Of a stretch of DNA of 64,000 bases, positions 44,276-53,963 are shown piece after piece. The notes under the pieces were generated by a model. It was given only the letters and a program-made list of their open reading frames with translations, was not told the DNA's origin and did not search any database. The DNA comes from Bradyrhizobium arachidis (lineage in GTDB: Bacteria; Pseudomonadota; Alphaproteobacteria; Rhizobiales; Xanthobacteraceae): assembly GCF_015291705.1 (NCBI RefSeq), contig NZ_CP030050.1, forward strand, positions 806,001-870,000. Direction: 5' to 3'. A program made the translations under genes and the position numbers. Positions within the stretch are counted from its first letter, which is position 1. The number at the start of each line of letters is the position of its first letter.

Positions 44276-45730
44276 ATGGGTCTGCTCGGCCTCCTCGTCG
44301 GGCTCGGTCTGCTCGTGCTGTTTGCGTTTCGCGGCTGGAGTGTGCTCCTGCTCGCACCGTTCGCCGCGCTCGTTGCCGCACTGTTCGGGGGCGAGCCGCT
44401 GCTCGCGAACCTGACCCAGGTCTTCATGGTGAATGCCGGCGGCTTCCTGGCGCAGTTCTTCCCGATCTTCCTGCTCGGCGCCGTGTTCGGCAAGCTGATG
44501 GACGACAGCGGTGCGGTCACGTCGGTGGCCGGCTTCATGGCCGAGCGCCTCGGCGAGCGCCGCGTGATCCTCGCGGTCGTGCTGGCCGGCGCGGCCGTGA
44601 CCTATGGCGGCGTCAGCCTGTTCGTTGCGTTCTTCGTGATCGTCCCGATGGCGCGTTCGCTGTTTCGCGCGGCCGCGATTCCGCGCCGCCTGATCCCGGC
44701 GGCCATCGTGCTGGGCACGTCCACTTTCACCATGTCGGCGCTGCCGGGCACGCCGTCGATCCAGAATGCGATTCCGATGCCGTTCTTCGGCACCACGCCG
44801 TTTGCCGCGCCGGGCCTCGGCATCATCGCGTCCCTCATCATGCTAGGTGCGGGATTGTGGTGGCTGCATCGCGCCGAGGCCGCGGCCAGGCGCGCCGGGG
44901 AGGGCTATGGCGATGACGTCGAGGATGCGGCCGAGCGCGCGGCTGCCGACGAGCTCGTGCGCGAGCGTGCGACGACGGCGCGCGAGTTCGATCCGGCGGA
45001 ACTGAGGCGCGGGCAACGCAGCAGCGGCCCGTCACCGGTGGCGAGCGCGATCCTGCCGTTGGTCGTCGTCGTCGTAGTCAATCTCGTGATGTCGCTCGTC
45101 GTGCTGCCGCGGCTCGATGTCTCCTACCTCGCCGAGCAACGCTTTGGCGGGACGTCGCTCGCCGCGGTCGCGGGCGTATGGTCGGTCGCGGTCGCGCTGG
45201 CCGCGGCCATTGCCACGACGATCGCGCTGAACTGGGCGCGCCTACCGGCATTGCGGCAGACCATGGATGCCGGGGCGAATGCCTCGGTGCTGCCGGCATT
45301 CAGCGTCGCCAGCCTCGTTGGGTTCGGCGCGGTGGTCGCCGCGCTGCCGGCCTTCACTATTGTGCGCGACTGGGTGCTTGCGATCGAAGGTGGTCCGCTG
45401 GTCTCGCTTGCGGTCGCGACCAACATCCTTGCCGCACTGACCGGGTCGGCGTCAGGCGGCCTGACCATCGCCCTCGACGCGCTCGGCCCGACCTATGTCG
45501 AACTCGCCGCGCGCAGCGGTATCGACCTTGCGCTGATGCATCGTGTGGCCGTGATCGGCTCGGGGACCCTCGATATCCTGCCGCACAATGGTGCGGTGGT
45601 CAGCCTGCTCGCGATCTGCGGCCTGACGCATCGCGACAGCTATTTCGACATCGTGATGGTCGGCATCGTGACGTCGCTCGTGGCGCTGGTGGCCGTGATT
45701 GCACTCGGCAGCGCACTTGGATCGTTCTGA
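44276..45730 (+). CDS. GntP-family permease
   Basis: 484-residue inner-membrane transporter with about twelve hydrophobic segments and the family stretches FPIFLLGAVFGKLMDDSGAV and GTSTFTMSALPGTPSIQNAIP. A hydrophilic cytoplasmic loop (about 200-250) carries many Arg and Glu residues. GntP members import gluconate or other sugar acids with protons; the substrate here is open. The gene overlaps nothing and ends 9 bases from the end of the convergent binding-protein gene. Confidence 0.9.
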   Translation: MGLLGLLVGLGLLVLFAFRGWSVLLLAPFAALVAALFGGEPLLANLTQVFMVNAGGFLAQFFPIFLLGAVFGKLMDDSGAVTSVAGFMAERLGERRVILAVVLAGAAVTYGGVSLFVAFFVIVPMARSLFRAAAIPRRLIPAAIVLGTSTFTMSALPGTPSIQNAIPMPFFGTTPFAAPGLGIIASLIMLGAGLWWLHRAEAAARRAGEGYGDDVEDAAERAAADELVRERATTAREFDPAELRRGQRSSGPSPVASAILPLVVVVVVNLVMSLVVLPRLDVSYLAEQRFGGTSLAAVAGVWSVAVALAAAIATTIALNWARLPALRQTMDAGANASVLPAFSVASLVGFGAVVAALPAFTIVRDWVLAIEGGPLVSLAVATNILAALTGSASGGLTIALDALGPTYVELAARSGIDLALMHRVAVIGSGTLDILPHNGAVVSLLAICGLTHRDSYFDIVMVGIVTSLVALVAVIALGSALGSF

Positions 45731-45739
45731 ACGAACTGC

Positions 45740-46849
45740 CTAGGCCGCCAGCCGGTCGAGCAAGGCCAGCATGACCGGCGCGTCGGGCATCGGCAGCACG
45801 GCGTCGATTCGCTCCAGCAGGCGCGACTGCAACAGCGCGTTGCGCGCCTTGCCGATGGTGCCGAGCGGCCCGCGAAAACCGTGATCCTCCCAGGCCATTT
45901 CGAGCAGGCTTTCGCTGGTCAGGGCCTCGATCAGGTCGTCAGCCTGGCGCTCGACGCTGATCAGCGGATGGGCCGAGAACACGGTGGGCTGCGGATAGAG
46001 GATGACGGGCTTGGCCGGCGCATTGGCCTCGAGCCGCTTCCAGCGCTCGGCGTCCTGGAGCACCCATTCGACCAGCTGGTTCTCGTAACCGACGATCAGC
46101 GGCTGCGCGCCTGCGCCGCCCGCGACATAGTCGTCGAACAATTTGCCTGATGACGGCGGCTTGAAGCCCATGCGGCGGAACACGGTGGCGACATCGCCGT
46201 CGATCCTGCTCAAAGTCTCGGGCATCACCACGTCGCCGGACAACAGGCTCGCGGCGAGGCCGGCGAACATGAAGCCGGAGTTGGACTTGTTCGGGTCGGT
46301 GCAGACCACGCGGGCGCGACCGAACAGATCGGCGACGCCGATCGCCGACCAGTTCTCGCCGGCGATGATGGCCTTGAGAAGCTTCGACAAGTCCACCGTG
46401 TAGCGCGGCCCGCCGGCGGGCTGGGCGATGCCGCCCTTGACCAGGCCGTCGGCGATGCGATCCCAGGAATACAGCACGATCGGCGAGTTGAAGATCACCT
46501 GGTCGCGCGAGATCTTCACGCCCGAGGAACGAGCGACTTCTACGAGCACCGAAGATGACGGCCACAAAAATTGCGGCTTCTGGTCGAGCAGCGCGCGCTC
46601 GCGCACCATTTCCACCGAGCCTGCGCGGCGGCCGTCGATGACGAGGCCAAAGCGGCGCTCCAGCGTGTTCTTGACCCGGGCGTTGGCAAGAAAACCTTCC
46701 TTCTCACCGCCGGCAAAGCCGAACAGCCGCTTGGCTTCGCCGAAGCGGCCGGCAATTTCAGGATGCTCGCGCAGATAAACATAGCCGCCGGTCGCCGCAG
46801 CGCTCGCAGCGACGAGGCCGATGCCGAAGGCGCGGCGCGAGATAGCCAT
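45740..46849 (-). CDS. Tat-exported substrate-binding-like protein
   Basis: 369 residues. The N-terminus MAISRRAFGIGLVAASAAATGGY has a twin-arginine pattern (SRRAF), so export through Tat is likely. The body looks like a type II extracellular binding protein (VIFNSPIVLYSWDRIADGLV, VVCTDPNKSNSGFMFAGLAASLL, QPLIVGYENQLVEWVL). It starts on the XpaC stop codon (TGATG overlap) and is last in the TelA/VWA/XpaC operon. No ABC partner genes are present. Confidence 0.8.
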   Translation of the reverse strand: MAISRRAFGIGLVAASAAATGGYVYLREHPEIAGRFGEAKRLFGFAGGEKEGFLANARVKNTLERRFGLVIDGRRAGSVEMVRERALLDQKPQFLWPSSSVLVEVARSSGVKISRDQVIFNSPIVLYSWDRIADGLVKGGIAQPAGGPRYTVDLSKLLKAIIAGENWSAIGVADLFGRARVVCTDPNKSNSGFMFAGLAASLLSGDVVMPETLSRIDGDVATVFRRMGFKPPSSGKLFDDYVAGGAGAQPLIVGYENQLVEWVLQDAERWKRLEANAPAKPVILYPQPTVFSAHPLISVERQADDLIEALTSESLLEMAWEDHGFRGPLGTIGKARNALLQSRLLERIDAVLPMPDAPVMLALLDRLAA

Positions 46850-47505
46850 CAGGACTTTCCTCTCTTGGTCTCGACCGGAGCTGCCGGCGGCATCGGGCCG
46901 ATATCCTCGTCGAGCGAGCTCTTGAGCAGTTTCAGCTCGATATCAAGCTTGTCGAGGTCGGCGTCCCTGAGATTGGCCGCATAGCGCGTGAAGGCGCCGT
47001 CGAGCCGCTCGATCATGTCGCCCGTGGCGGCGAGCCGTGCGGTGTCGGGCACGGCACTCTTCTCCAGCGCGCGGTAGGCCTCGGCGATCTCGGCGGCACG
47101 CGGCAGATAGTAGGTCAGGAACCGGCGCACCCGGTCGAGCCGCAAGGGATCGCTCTCGATCGCCGCAAAAATGTCGCGGGCGATCTGCACGAGATGACGG
47201 ATGCGATCGGCGACCGCGCGGGTGCGGATCGCGGATGCGGTATATTCCATCCGCTCGGCGAGCGGCTCGGCTTCGGCCAGCAGCTCGTTTGCAAACTCGA
47301 TCTTGCCGCGCGCAATGCCGCTAGCTTCGAGCGCGGCGAAGCGGTTCCGCGGCGCCAGCGCCACGACGATGCCGCCGCCGGCGACCGCGCTGATCGCGAG
47401 TGCGATCAGGAACGGCACGCCGAGCCCGATCGCCAGCGACGGCAACAGCGCTGCGGCTGTCACCCCACCCGCGATCCAGCCAAGCCCGGACGGCATTGCG
47501 GCCAT
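46849..47505 (-). CDS. XpaC-like (5-bromo-4-chloroindolyl phosphate hydrolysis) protein
   Basis: 218 residues. Two N-terminal membrane helices (about 8-50) are followed by a helical cytoplasmic domain with RHLVQIARDIFAAIESDPLRLDRVRRFLTYYLPRAAEIAEAY, the conserved XpaC core. XpaC-like proteins commonly travel with TelA. It starts the base after the VWA gene ends. Biochemical activity is not established in the family; the name is historical. Confidence 0.8.
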   Translation of the reverse strand: MAAMPSGLGWIAGGVTAAALLPSLAIGLGVPFLIALAISAVAGGGIVVALAPRNRFAALEASGIARGKIEFANELLAEAEPLAERMEYTASAIRTRAVADRIRHLVQIARDIFAAIESDPLRLDRVRRFLTYYLPRAAEIAEAYRALEKSAVPDTARLAATGDMIERLDGAFTRYAANLRDADLDKLDIELKLLKSSLDEDIGPMPPAAPVETKRGKS

Positions 47506-49092
47506 TCAGTTGTACCCTCGTACGGCGCGGAACGCGTCGGTGAGACTCTTGCTGCCGTCGAACACGCGGCCTCCGGTCAGCTTCGCCAGATTGTCGAGCT
47601 GGCCCCGGTCGACCTCGGAGCCGAACGTCACGCCGAACACCGGCACGCGATGACCGTCCGCACGCCAGGCCGACTCGAATGTCGACATATATCCCTGACT
47701 CTTGCCGTCGGTCATGATGACGATGGCCGGCAGATGCTGGCCGTCGGCGAGCCGCGGCTTCATCAAGGCGAGCGCCTGCGCGGCACAGGTATAGAAGTCG
47801 GTGCCGCCGCCGGCGCGCAGTTCGAGCGCGCGGGCGAGCAGGCCGGTCTGCTCGTTCTCGTCGCCGGTGGCCCGCGCCGTCCAGAGGATGTGATCGCTGA
47901 ACGGCAGCACCAGGATCTCGTCCGACTTCGTCCACTGCACTAGCACCTCGCGCGTGCGTGCCGGCGTGAGCAGGAAGCGCATGGCATCGAGCAATTGGGT
48001 CTCGCCCGGGCCCTGCATGCTGCCGGAGACGTCGAGGCAGAGCGCGGTCAGCGAGGGCCGGCGCAGCGCTTCCTGGTAGATCAGCAGCGCTTTCTGGATC
48101 ACCGCCGGCTCCGGCGGACGGATCACGGTCACGGGACGCGACGGATCGAGATTGGTCTTCGGGTCCGCGGCAAGCGGCGTGGCGCGGCCGATCTCGACGC
48201 GCCGGCCGGTCTTGGCGATCTTGCCTTGCGTATCGCCATTGAGCAGGAACGCCTGGAGGTCGGTGAAGAAGCTCTCGACCTCCTTGCCGCGGCCACGGTC
48301 GACGAAGCCGAGCGGCGAATCGGCGACCGCCACGCCATCGGCGGGATAGATTGCGTAGAGCGGCTCGTGATTGTCGGCGATCAGCTTGTCGTTGGTCTCC
48401 TTGATGACCGCCTCATAGTTCCAGATCGCCTGGTAATGCGCGCCGCTGCGCTCGCCGTCGCGGTAGAGGTCGGCGAGCCAGCCGCTGGAGCCGGCGCTGC
48501 GCTCGACGCCCTTCAAGAGTCCGCGTGCCGTCGCCAGCACCTCGGGCTTGTCGAGATCGCCGGCCTCGATCAGATCGGGCTTGCCGATCCCCGCCGCGAG
48601 CATTGCAAGATAGGCGGCGGCTCCCGAATTCGATTGCGTCGCCGACGTCATCAGGAATTTCAGCTTGCCGCCCTCGACCGCGCCGAGAATGTCCTTGGCG
48701 GTCACCTTGGCGCCGATCCAGCCGAGCTCCTGCGCCTTGGAGCGGCGCACGCCGAGAATGACCGGCATCCGCACGATCGACTTGACCATCTTCACGCGCC
48801 GCGTGGTGTCGAACATGTCGATCCAGATCGAGGCGGCCGGCCACACGGCATCGGTGCCGGGATCGCCGGCTTTCAGCGCGAGGGCGATGTCGAGCGAACC
48901 CTGATAGCGCATGGTGCAGGTCGCGTTGCGCGACTTGCAGAACTCCTGCACCAGCGGCTCGAGGATGTCGTTCTCCGAGCCCGAGAGGATGGTGAATTGC
49001 GGCCCCGGCCCGCCGCAGCCCGACAGCAGTGCGGCCATCAAAGGCACGGCGAGCAACGCCAACGAACGCCGGAGGAAACCGAAAATCCTCAT
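47506..49092 (-). CDS. Lipoprotein fusing a solute-binding domain to a VWA domain
   Basis: 528 residues. Type II signal with lipobox LLSGC (Cys26). Residues ~30-320 look like an extracellular binding protein (FTILSGSENDILEPLVQEF, VMTSATQSN-like segment FLMTSATQSNSGAAAYLAMLAAG). Residues ~345-525 are a von Willebrand A domain with MIDAS LDVSGSM and GGGTDFYTC...IVIMTDGKSQG. It should sit on the periplasmic face of a membrane and bind a metal-dependent partner. Coupled to xpaC with no gap, and 65 bases after telA. Confidence 0.85.
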   Translation of the reverse strand: MRIFGFLRRSLALLAVPLMAALLSGCGGPGPQFTILSGSENDILEPLVQEFCKSRNATCTMRYQGSLDIALALKAGDPGTDAVWPAASIWIDMFDTTRRVKMVKSIVRMPVILGVRRSKAQELGWIGAKVTAKDILGAVEGGKLKFLMTSATQSNSGAAAYLAMLAAGIGKPDLIEAGDLDKPEVLATARGLLKGVERSAGSSGWLADLYRDGERSGAHYQAIWNYEAVIKETNDKLIADNHEPLYAIYPADGVAVADSPLGFVDRGRGKEVESFFTDLQAFLLNGDTQGKIAKTGRRVEIGRATPLAADPKTNLDPSRPVTVIRPPEPAVIQKALLIYQEALRRPSLTALCLDVSGSMQGPGETQLLDAMRFLLTPARTREVLVQWTKSDEILVLPFSDHILWTARATGDENEQTGLLARALELRAGGGTDFYTCAAQALALMKPRLADGQHLPAIVIMTDGKSQGYMSTFESAWRADGHRVPVFGVTFGSEVDRGQLDNLAKLTGGRVFDGSKSLTDAFRAVRGYN

Positions 49093-49157
49093 GCGCGAGC
49101 CTTCATGCAGCAGCCCTTATGCAGAAGCTTCATGGAGAAACCGCTACAACGCACGCA

Positions 49158-50219
49158 TCAAGGCGCAGCCTTCGCGATCGCGGTCTTCAACTCATCCGTC
49201 AGCTGCGACATCCGCTGCTCGATCTCGGCGCGCTTGGTGCGGCCCTGCTCCTGCACGGTGAGCACGCCGGAGATGGTGTCGATCAGGTCGCGGTTGGTCT
49301 TCTCCAGGGTCTGGATGTCGACGATGCCGCGCTGCGACTGCTTCTCGATCTCGATCGCCTGGGTCTTCATCATCTCGGAAGCTTGGCGCATCATCTCGTT
49401 GGTCGCATCCGTGACCGTCTTCTGCAGCTCCAGCGCCGACTTCTGCCGGTTGAGGCCGAGCAGCAGGATCATCTTCTGCTTCCACACCGGGATGGTCAGC
49501 TCGGTGGTTGCCTGCAAATTCTCGATCAGCGTCTCGTCGCCGGACTGGACGATGCGGATCTGTGGCAGCTGCTGGATGCCGATCTGGCGCGCCTGCTGCA
49601 AATAGAACACGCGCTTCTCGAGCCGGTCGAGCGCCTGGAGCGCATCCTGATAGGTCTGCGCGGCGAGCATGGCATCGCTGCCGGCGCCTTGCGCCTTCGC
49701 GTTTCGCTCCATCTCGATGAGCTTGCCGCCGCGGAATTCCTCGGTGAACGCCTTGCCGGCGGCGATGTGCATGTCGAGCTGACCGAGCGCACCCCTTGTC
49801 TGCTCGTAGAGATCGTCGAGCAGGGCGATGTCGCGGCGCAGGACCTCCTTGTTGCGGTCGAGCTCGACGCAGACGCGGTCGACCTGCGAGGCGACGTCGT
49901 TGAACTGCTCGGTGAAGCGGCGCAACCGCGCCTCCGCCGACGAGAACAGGCGGGTGAGAAAGCCCTTGTCCTTGAGATCGGCCGGATCGAGCCCGCGCGC
50001 CTTGCCGAGGATATCAGTCAGTAGCTTGCCGGTGGCGCCGAGCTCGCGGTTCTGGGTCTGGGCGAGGATGCGGTCGGCGAACTCGACCACCGAGCGCTGG
50101 GCCCGCTCGCCAAACGTGACGAGGCGCGAGCGATCCGAAATGTCGATCTCGGACTTGATCCGCGCGACCGCGGATGCGTCGGTCGGAAGTGCCGGGACAT
50201 TGATGGTTTCGCTCACCAT
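49158..50219 (-). CDS. Toxic anion resistance protein TelA family
   Basis: 353 residues from ATG 50219, with AAGGAG five bases upstream; the open frame extends to 50354 without family sequence. Long helical, coiled-coil protein typical of TelA (VEFADRILAQTQNRELGATGKLLTDIL, QVDRVCVELDRNKEVLRRDIALLDDLYEQ, TELTIPVWKQKMILLLGLNRQKSALELQKTVTDATNEMM). Cytoplasmic or membrane-associated. TelA is linked to tellurite and envelope-stress resistance but its mechanism is unknown. First gene of a four-gene minus-strand operon. Confidence 0.9.
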   Translation of the reverse strand: MVSETINVPALPTDASAVARIKSEIDISDRSRLVTFGERAQRSVVEFADRILAQTQNRELGATGKLLTDILGKARGLDPADLKDKGFLTRLFSSAEARLRRFTEQFNDVASQVDRVCVELDRNKEVLRRDIALLDDLYEQTRGALGQLDMHIAAGKAFTEEFRGGKLIEMERNAKAQGAGSDAMLAAQTYQDALQALDRLEKRVFYLQQARQIGIQQLPQIRIVQSGDETLIENLQATTELTIPVWKQKMILLLGLNRQKSALELQKTVTDATNEMMRQASEMMKTQAIEIEKQSQRGIVDIQTLEKTNRDLIDTISGVLTVQEQGRTKRAEIEQRMSQLTDELKTAIAKAAP

Positions 50220-50526
50220 TTGCTCCTTGGTTCGTGCCGCAGCCAGGATCTCGACCTGCCGCTTGGGCAGGAAAGCCCGGCTCGTCTGACAGATTGATGA
50301 CAGCCCTGTGGACTTGGTCGGTGCACAGGCCGTCCGAGTTCGGTGGTGGGACAAAATTTCACATTGGCTTCAATTCGTTAGGACGGCGGCGCGCGCTCCG
50401 GTAGGCAGGCCGCGATCTTCCTTGGCGCGATTGGTTCAGGCTGTGGCAATTGACGGGGGGCGGTCAGTTGCATTGAATTGGTCGGCCTATCGGCTGAACG
50501 ATATCAAGACAGTGGGGATGGAAACG
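50220..50526. other. Divergent intergenic region between telA-like and tannase genes
   Basis: 307 bases. A weak plus-strand candidate promoter is TTGACG (50450-50455), 17 bases, TTGAAT (50473-50478). Otherwise no gene, RNA fold or palindrome I can support. Confidence 0.4.
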
Positions 50527-52188
50527 ATGGCGCGCAAGATTGCGAAGCTGTGTGCGTGGCTCGCCGGTGCTGCGGCCGTAATGGGTGCAAGCGCCGGCTC
50601 GGCGGCGACGCTGGCGGAGGATGCGGACACGGTCTGCAAGGGGCTCACCGGCGGGACGGATGTCGTGAAGATCGATTCCGCGACATCGCTGGCGCCATCG
50701 CAGCTCGCCCTGGCCGAGCGCGGACCGACGCCGTCGGGGCGCATCACGCCGGCCAATCCCGCCTTCTGCAAGGTGCTCGGCCATATCGATCCGGTCGATC
50801 CCAAGGCGCCGCCGATCAAATTCCAGGTCAATCTCCCGGTCGAATGGAACGGCCGCTCGCTGCAATATGGCGGCGGCGGCTTCAACGGCGTGCTGATCAC
50901 GGGCCTCAGCCTGCCGCCGGCCTATCCTTTCGACAAGCCGTCGCCGCTGGCGCGCGGCTTCGTCACCTACGGCACCGATTCAGGCCACGAATCCAAGCCG
51001 GGCGAGCCGCCGCAGCTGTTCGCGCTGAACGACGAAGCCTTCGAGAACTTCGCGCACCGCGCCTACAAGAAGGTGCGTGACGCCGCCATCGCGCTGATGC
51101 AGCGCGCTTATGGCAAGAAGCCGGAGAAGATGTACTTCATGGGCTCGTCCGAAGGGGGCCGCGAGGGCCTCACCATGGCGCAGCGCTATCCCGACGATTT
51201 CGACGGCATCTTTTCGCGCGTGCCCGTCATCAACTGGGTCGGCTTGCAGCATGCCGGCACGCGTTCGGGCCTTGCGACCATGGGCGAGGGCTGGATCAAC
51301 CCGGCGCAGGTCAAGCTCGTCGCCGATGCGGTGCGGACGGCTTGCGACAAGGCCGATGGTGCTGGCAATGCGCTGGTGCGGGATCCCGTCGCCTGCAAGG
51401 CCGCCTTCAAGGTCGAGACGCTGCGCTGTGAGGCCGGCAAGACGGGCGATCAATGCCTCACCGAGCCGCAGGTCAAGGCGGTGCACACGCTGCATGGGAC
51501 CTACAAATTCCCGTTCGCGCTGGCCAACGAGCTCGACGATTATCCGGGTTGGGGTATCTCAGGCGAGGACACGCCTGCCATCGGGCCTACCGGCGGCTGG
51601 ACCGCGTGGTGGCTCGGCACCGCGCCGCCGGCACAGCCGCCTGCACCCAACAACGGCATCGCCTGGATCTACGGCGCCGGCGGCATTCAATATGTGTTCG
51701 CGCGCGATCCCAAGCTCGACGTCGCGACCTACAAGGTGGAGGACCACAAGGCGCGGCTGCTCGAGGTCTCCAGCCTGATGGACTCGACCGATCCTGATCT
51801 GAGCCGCTTTCGCGCGCGGGGCGGCCGGCTGATCATGCTCGAGCACATGGCCGACTACGCGCAGAGTCCCTATGCCGGCATCCGCTATTTCGAGAGCGTC
51901 GAGCGCAAGCTCGGCAAGGCCGAGACCGCGGAGTTCGCGCGGCTCTACACCGCGCCCGGCGTCGACCATGTCGGCTCCGGCGCGCCCGCCAATATCGACA
52001 TGCTGAGCGTGCTGGTCGATTGGGTGGAAAAGGGCAAGGCGCCGGGCGATCTGGAGGTCAGCGAGCAGAAGCTCGAGGCACCGTCATTTGCCGTGCTGCG
52101 CGCACTGCCGCTGTGTCGCTGGCCGGCCTGGCCGCAGTACAAGTCCGGCCCGGTGACCGAAGCGGCGAGCTTCACCTGCGCGCCGTAA
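50527..52188 (+). CDS. Tannase/feruloyl esterase family hydrolase
   Basis: 553 residues from ATG 50527 (an ATG 9 bases upstream is also possible). Signal peptide about 1-27 (MARKIAKLCAWLAGAAAVMGA). Alpha/beta fold with nucleophile GSSEGGREG and late catalytic region YTAPGVDHVGSGAP; paired cysteines flank the core, as in secreted tannases. It should release phenolic acids from plant esters in the periplasm or outside. Monocistronic; followed by hairpin repeats. Confidence 0.9.
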   Translation: MARKIAKLCAWLAGAAAVMGASAGSAATLAEDADTVCKGLTGGTDVVKIDSATSLAPSQLALAERGPTPSGRITPANPAFCKVLGHIDPVDPKAPPIKFQVNLPVEWNGRSLQYGGGGFNGVLITGLSLPPAYPFDKPSPLARGFVTYGTDSGHESKPGEPPQLFALNDEAFENFAHRAYKKVRDAAIALMQRAYGKKPEKMYFMGSSEGGREGLTMAQRYPDDFDGIFSRVPVINWVGLQHAGTRSGLATMGEGWINPAQVKLVADAVRTACDKADGAGNALVRDPVACKAAFKVETLRCEAGKTGDQCLTEPQVKAVHTLHGTYKFPFALANELDDYPGWGISGEDTPAIGPTGGWTAWWLGTAPPAQPPAPNNGIAWIYGAGGIQYVFARDPKLDVATYKVEDHKARLLEVSSLMDSTDPDLSRFRARGGRLIMLEHMADYAQSPYAGIRYFESVERKLGKAETAEFARLYTAPGVDHVGSGAPANIDMLSVLVDWVEKGKAPGDLEVSEQKLEAPSFAVLRALPLCRWPAWPQYKSGPVTEAASFTCAP

Positions 52189-52195
52189 CCCTTCA

Positions 52196-52327
52196 CCTCT
52201 CCCCGCTTGCGGGGAGAGGTCGGATCGCTCTTGCGATCCGGGTGAGGGGGTACGGGTCTCTCGATGGATCTCACGTGTAGAGAGAGCCCCTCACCCCGAC
52301 CCTCTCCCCGTAAGAACGGGGAGAGGG
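52196..52327. terminator. Hairpin cluster between convergent genes
   Basis: Perfect hairpin CCTCTCCCCGC-TT-GCGGGGAGAGG at 52196-52219 and a second, 12-bp stem CCCTCTCCCCGT/ACGGGGAGAGGG at 52300-52327. An outer GGGTGAGGGG / CCCCTCACCC pair also exists, so the whole can fold as one element. It fits a bidirectional stop between the tannase and emrB-like genes and resembles a dispersed repeat. Confidence 0.7.
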
Positions 52328-52340
52328 AGAAGAAGCGCGC

Positions 52341-53963
52341 CTAGTGCGCGCCACCCCCGCCGGCCGCCTTCACGCGCCGTGTCAGCATCACCGCGATCGC
52401 GGCGAGCACCAGCACCACGCCGATCACGGCAAAGGTGTCGGAATAGCCCATCACCAGCGCCTGGCGCCTGACCGTCTTGCCGAGCGCGATGATGGCCTGC
52501 TCGCGCGCGGCGTTGGGGTCGGGCACACCGTGCGCGATGAAGTAATTGGTCATCTGTGCGATGCGATCACGGACTTCCTCGCGGCCAAGCGTGACCGAAT
52601 GGCCGATGATGTTGGAGTGGAACTGCTCACGCTTGGTGACGATGGTCGCGAGCACCGCGGTGCCGATGGCGCCGCCGAGGTTACGCATCATGTTGGAGAT
52701 GCCGGAGGCGGCCGGCGCATCCTGCGGCGCGACGCTGCCGAGGCTGAGCGCCGACAGTGGCGCCAGGGTGAGAGCCTGACCCACGGCGCGCACGACGTTG
52801 GGGATGAAGAACTGGTCGCCTGAGTAGTCGAGCGACATCATGATGTTCATGAACGAGCTCGCCGCGAACAGCAGCAGGCCGATCGTCGCGATATAGCGGG
52901 CATCGAACCGCTGCATCAGCTTCGGCACCAGCGGAATCAGCAGGAGCTGCGGCAGGCCGGTCCAGGCCAGCACGTTGCCGATCTGCTCGGCATTGTAGCC
53001 CTGCACCTGGCCGAGATAGGCCGGCAGCAGATAGACCGAGCCGAACAGCGCGAAGCCGAGGAACACCGCGGCGATGGTGCCGACGCCGAAATTCCATTGC
53101 GTCAGGAGGCGCAGGCGCAGCAGCGGCTTCTCGACCACGAGCTCGTTGTAGATGAACAGCGACAGGCTGACCGCGGAGATGACCGCAAGCCGCACGATGA
53201 AGGGCGAGCCGAACCAGTCGTCCTTGTTGCCTTCCTCCAGAACGGCCTGGAGCGAGGCGAGACCAACTGCCATGGTCGCAATGCCGAACCAGTCGCCTTC
53301 GCGCAGAAGCCCGAGATTCATGGGAGCGCGTTCCAGGGTGAAGAAGAGGATGGTCACCATGACCGCGGTAGGCAGCACGTTGACGAAGAAGATGGTCTGC
53401 CAGCCGTAATTCTCGGTGAGATAGCCACCGATGGTCGGGCCGATGGCCGGGGCAAACGTCACGGCGAGCGAGAACATGGCGAGACCGATCGGCTGCTGGC
53501 CCTTCGGCAGCTTGGTGAAGACCAGCGTGAACGCCATCGGGATCAGCACGCCGCCGAAGAAGCCCTGCAAGCCGCGCATCGTGATCATCGACGGCAGATC
53601 GTGCGTGAAGGCACAGGCGACCGAGAAGGCTGCGAACAGCGTTGCGAAGCTCAGGATGATGTTGCGGAACGAGAACACCCGCGACAGGTAGTCGGTCAGC
53701 GGAATCACGATGATCTCGCCGATCAGGTAGGACGTGGAGATCCAGGATCCGTTGTCGACACCGGTGCCGATGCCGCCCTCGATGTTGAGCAGCGAGGCGT
53801 TGGTGATCTGGATGTTCAGGATCGCCATGAAGGCGCCGATCATCGCCGCGAAGACGGCGATCCAGACCGTGGCGCTGGCGCGATTCGGATCGGCGGCAAC
53901 GCGATTAAGCGTCGCGGTCCGAGGTGCGGGTGCTGGCGTCGAGATTGTGAGGCTGCTTGACAT
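52341..53963 (-). CDS. DHA2-family MFS efflux transporter (EmrB-like)
   Basis: 540 residues with about fourteen membrane helices. Motifs: NIQITNASLLNIEGGIGTGVDNGSWISTSYLIGEII (first helices) and GLQGFFGGVLIPMAFTLVF. Proton-driven drug or phenolic efflux, working with the adjoining membrane-fusion protein. GGAGGG lies seven bases before the ATG at 53963, and the gene overlaps the upstream fusion-protein gene by 59 bases. Confidence 0.9.
   Translation of the reverse strand: MSSSLTISTPAPAPRTATLNRVAADPNRASATVWIAVFAAMIGAFMAILNIQITNASLLNIEGGIGTGVDNGSWISTSYLIGEIIVIPLTDYLSRVFSFRNIILSFATLFAAFSVACAFTHDLPSMITMRGLQGFFGGVLIPMAFTLVFTKLPKGQQPIGLAMFSLAVTFAPAIGPTIGGYLTENYGWQTIFFVNVLPTAVMVTILFFTLERAPMNLGLLREGDWFGIATMAVGLASLQAVLEEGNKDDWFGSPFIVRLAVISAVSLSLFIYNELVVEKPLLRLRLLTQWNFGVGTIAAVFLGFALFGSVYLLPAYLGQVQGYNAEQIGNVLAWTGLPQLLLIPLVPKLMQRFDARYIATIGLLLFAASSFMNIMMSLDYSGDQFFIPNVVRAVGQALTLAPLSALSLGSVAPQDAPAASGISNMMRNLGGAIGTAVLATIVTKREQFHSNIIGHSVTLGREEVRDRIAQMTNYFIAHGVPDPNAAREQAIIALGKTVRRQALVMGYSDTFAVIGVVLVLAAIAVMLTRRVKAAGGGGAH

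Noticed and set aside
45740..46849. ABC transporter operon including the Tat binding protein
   Set aside because: No permease or ATP-binding gene is present on either side; GntP next door is convergent and unrelated.
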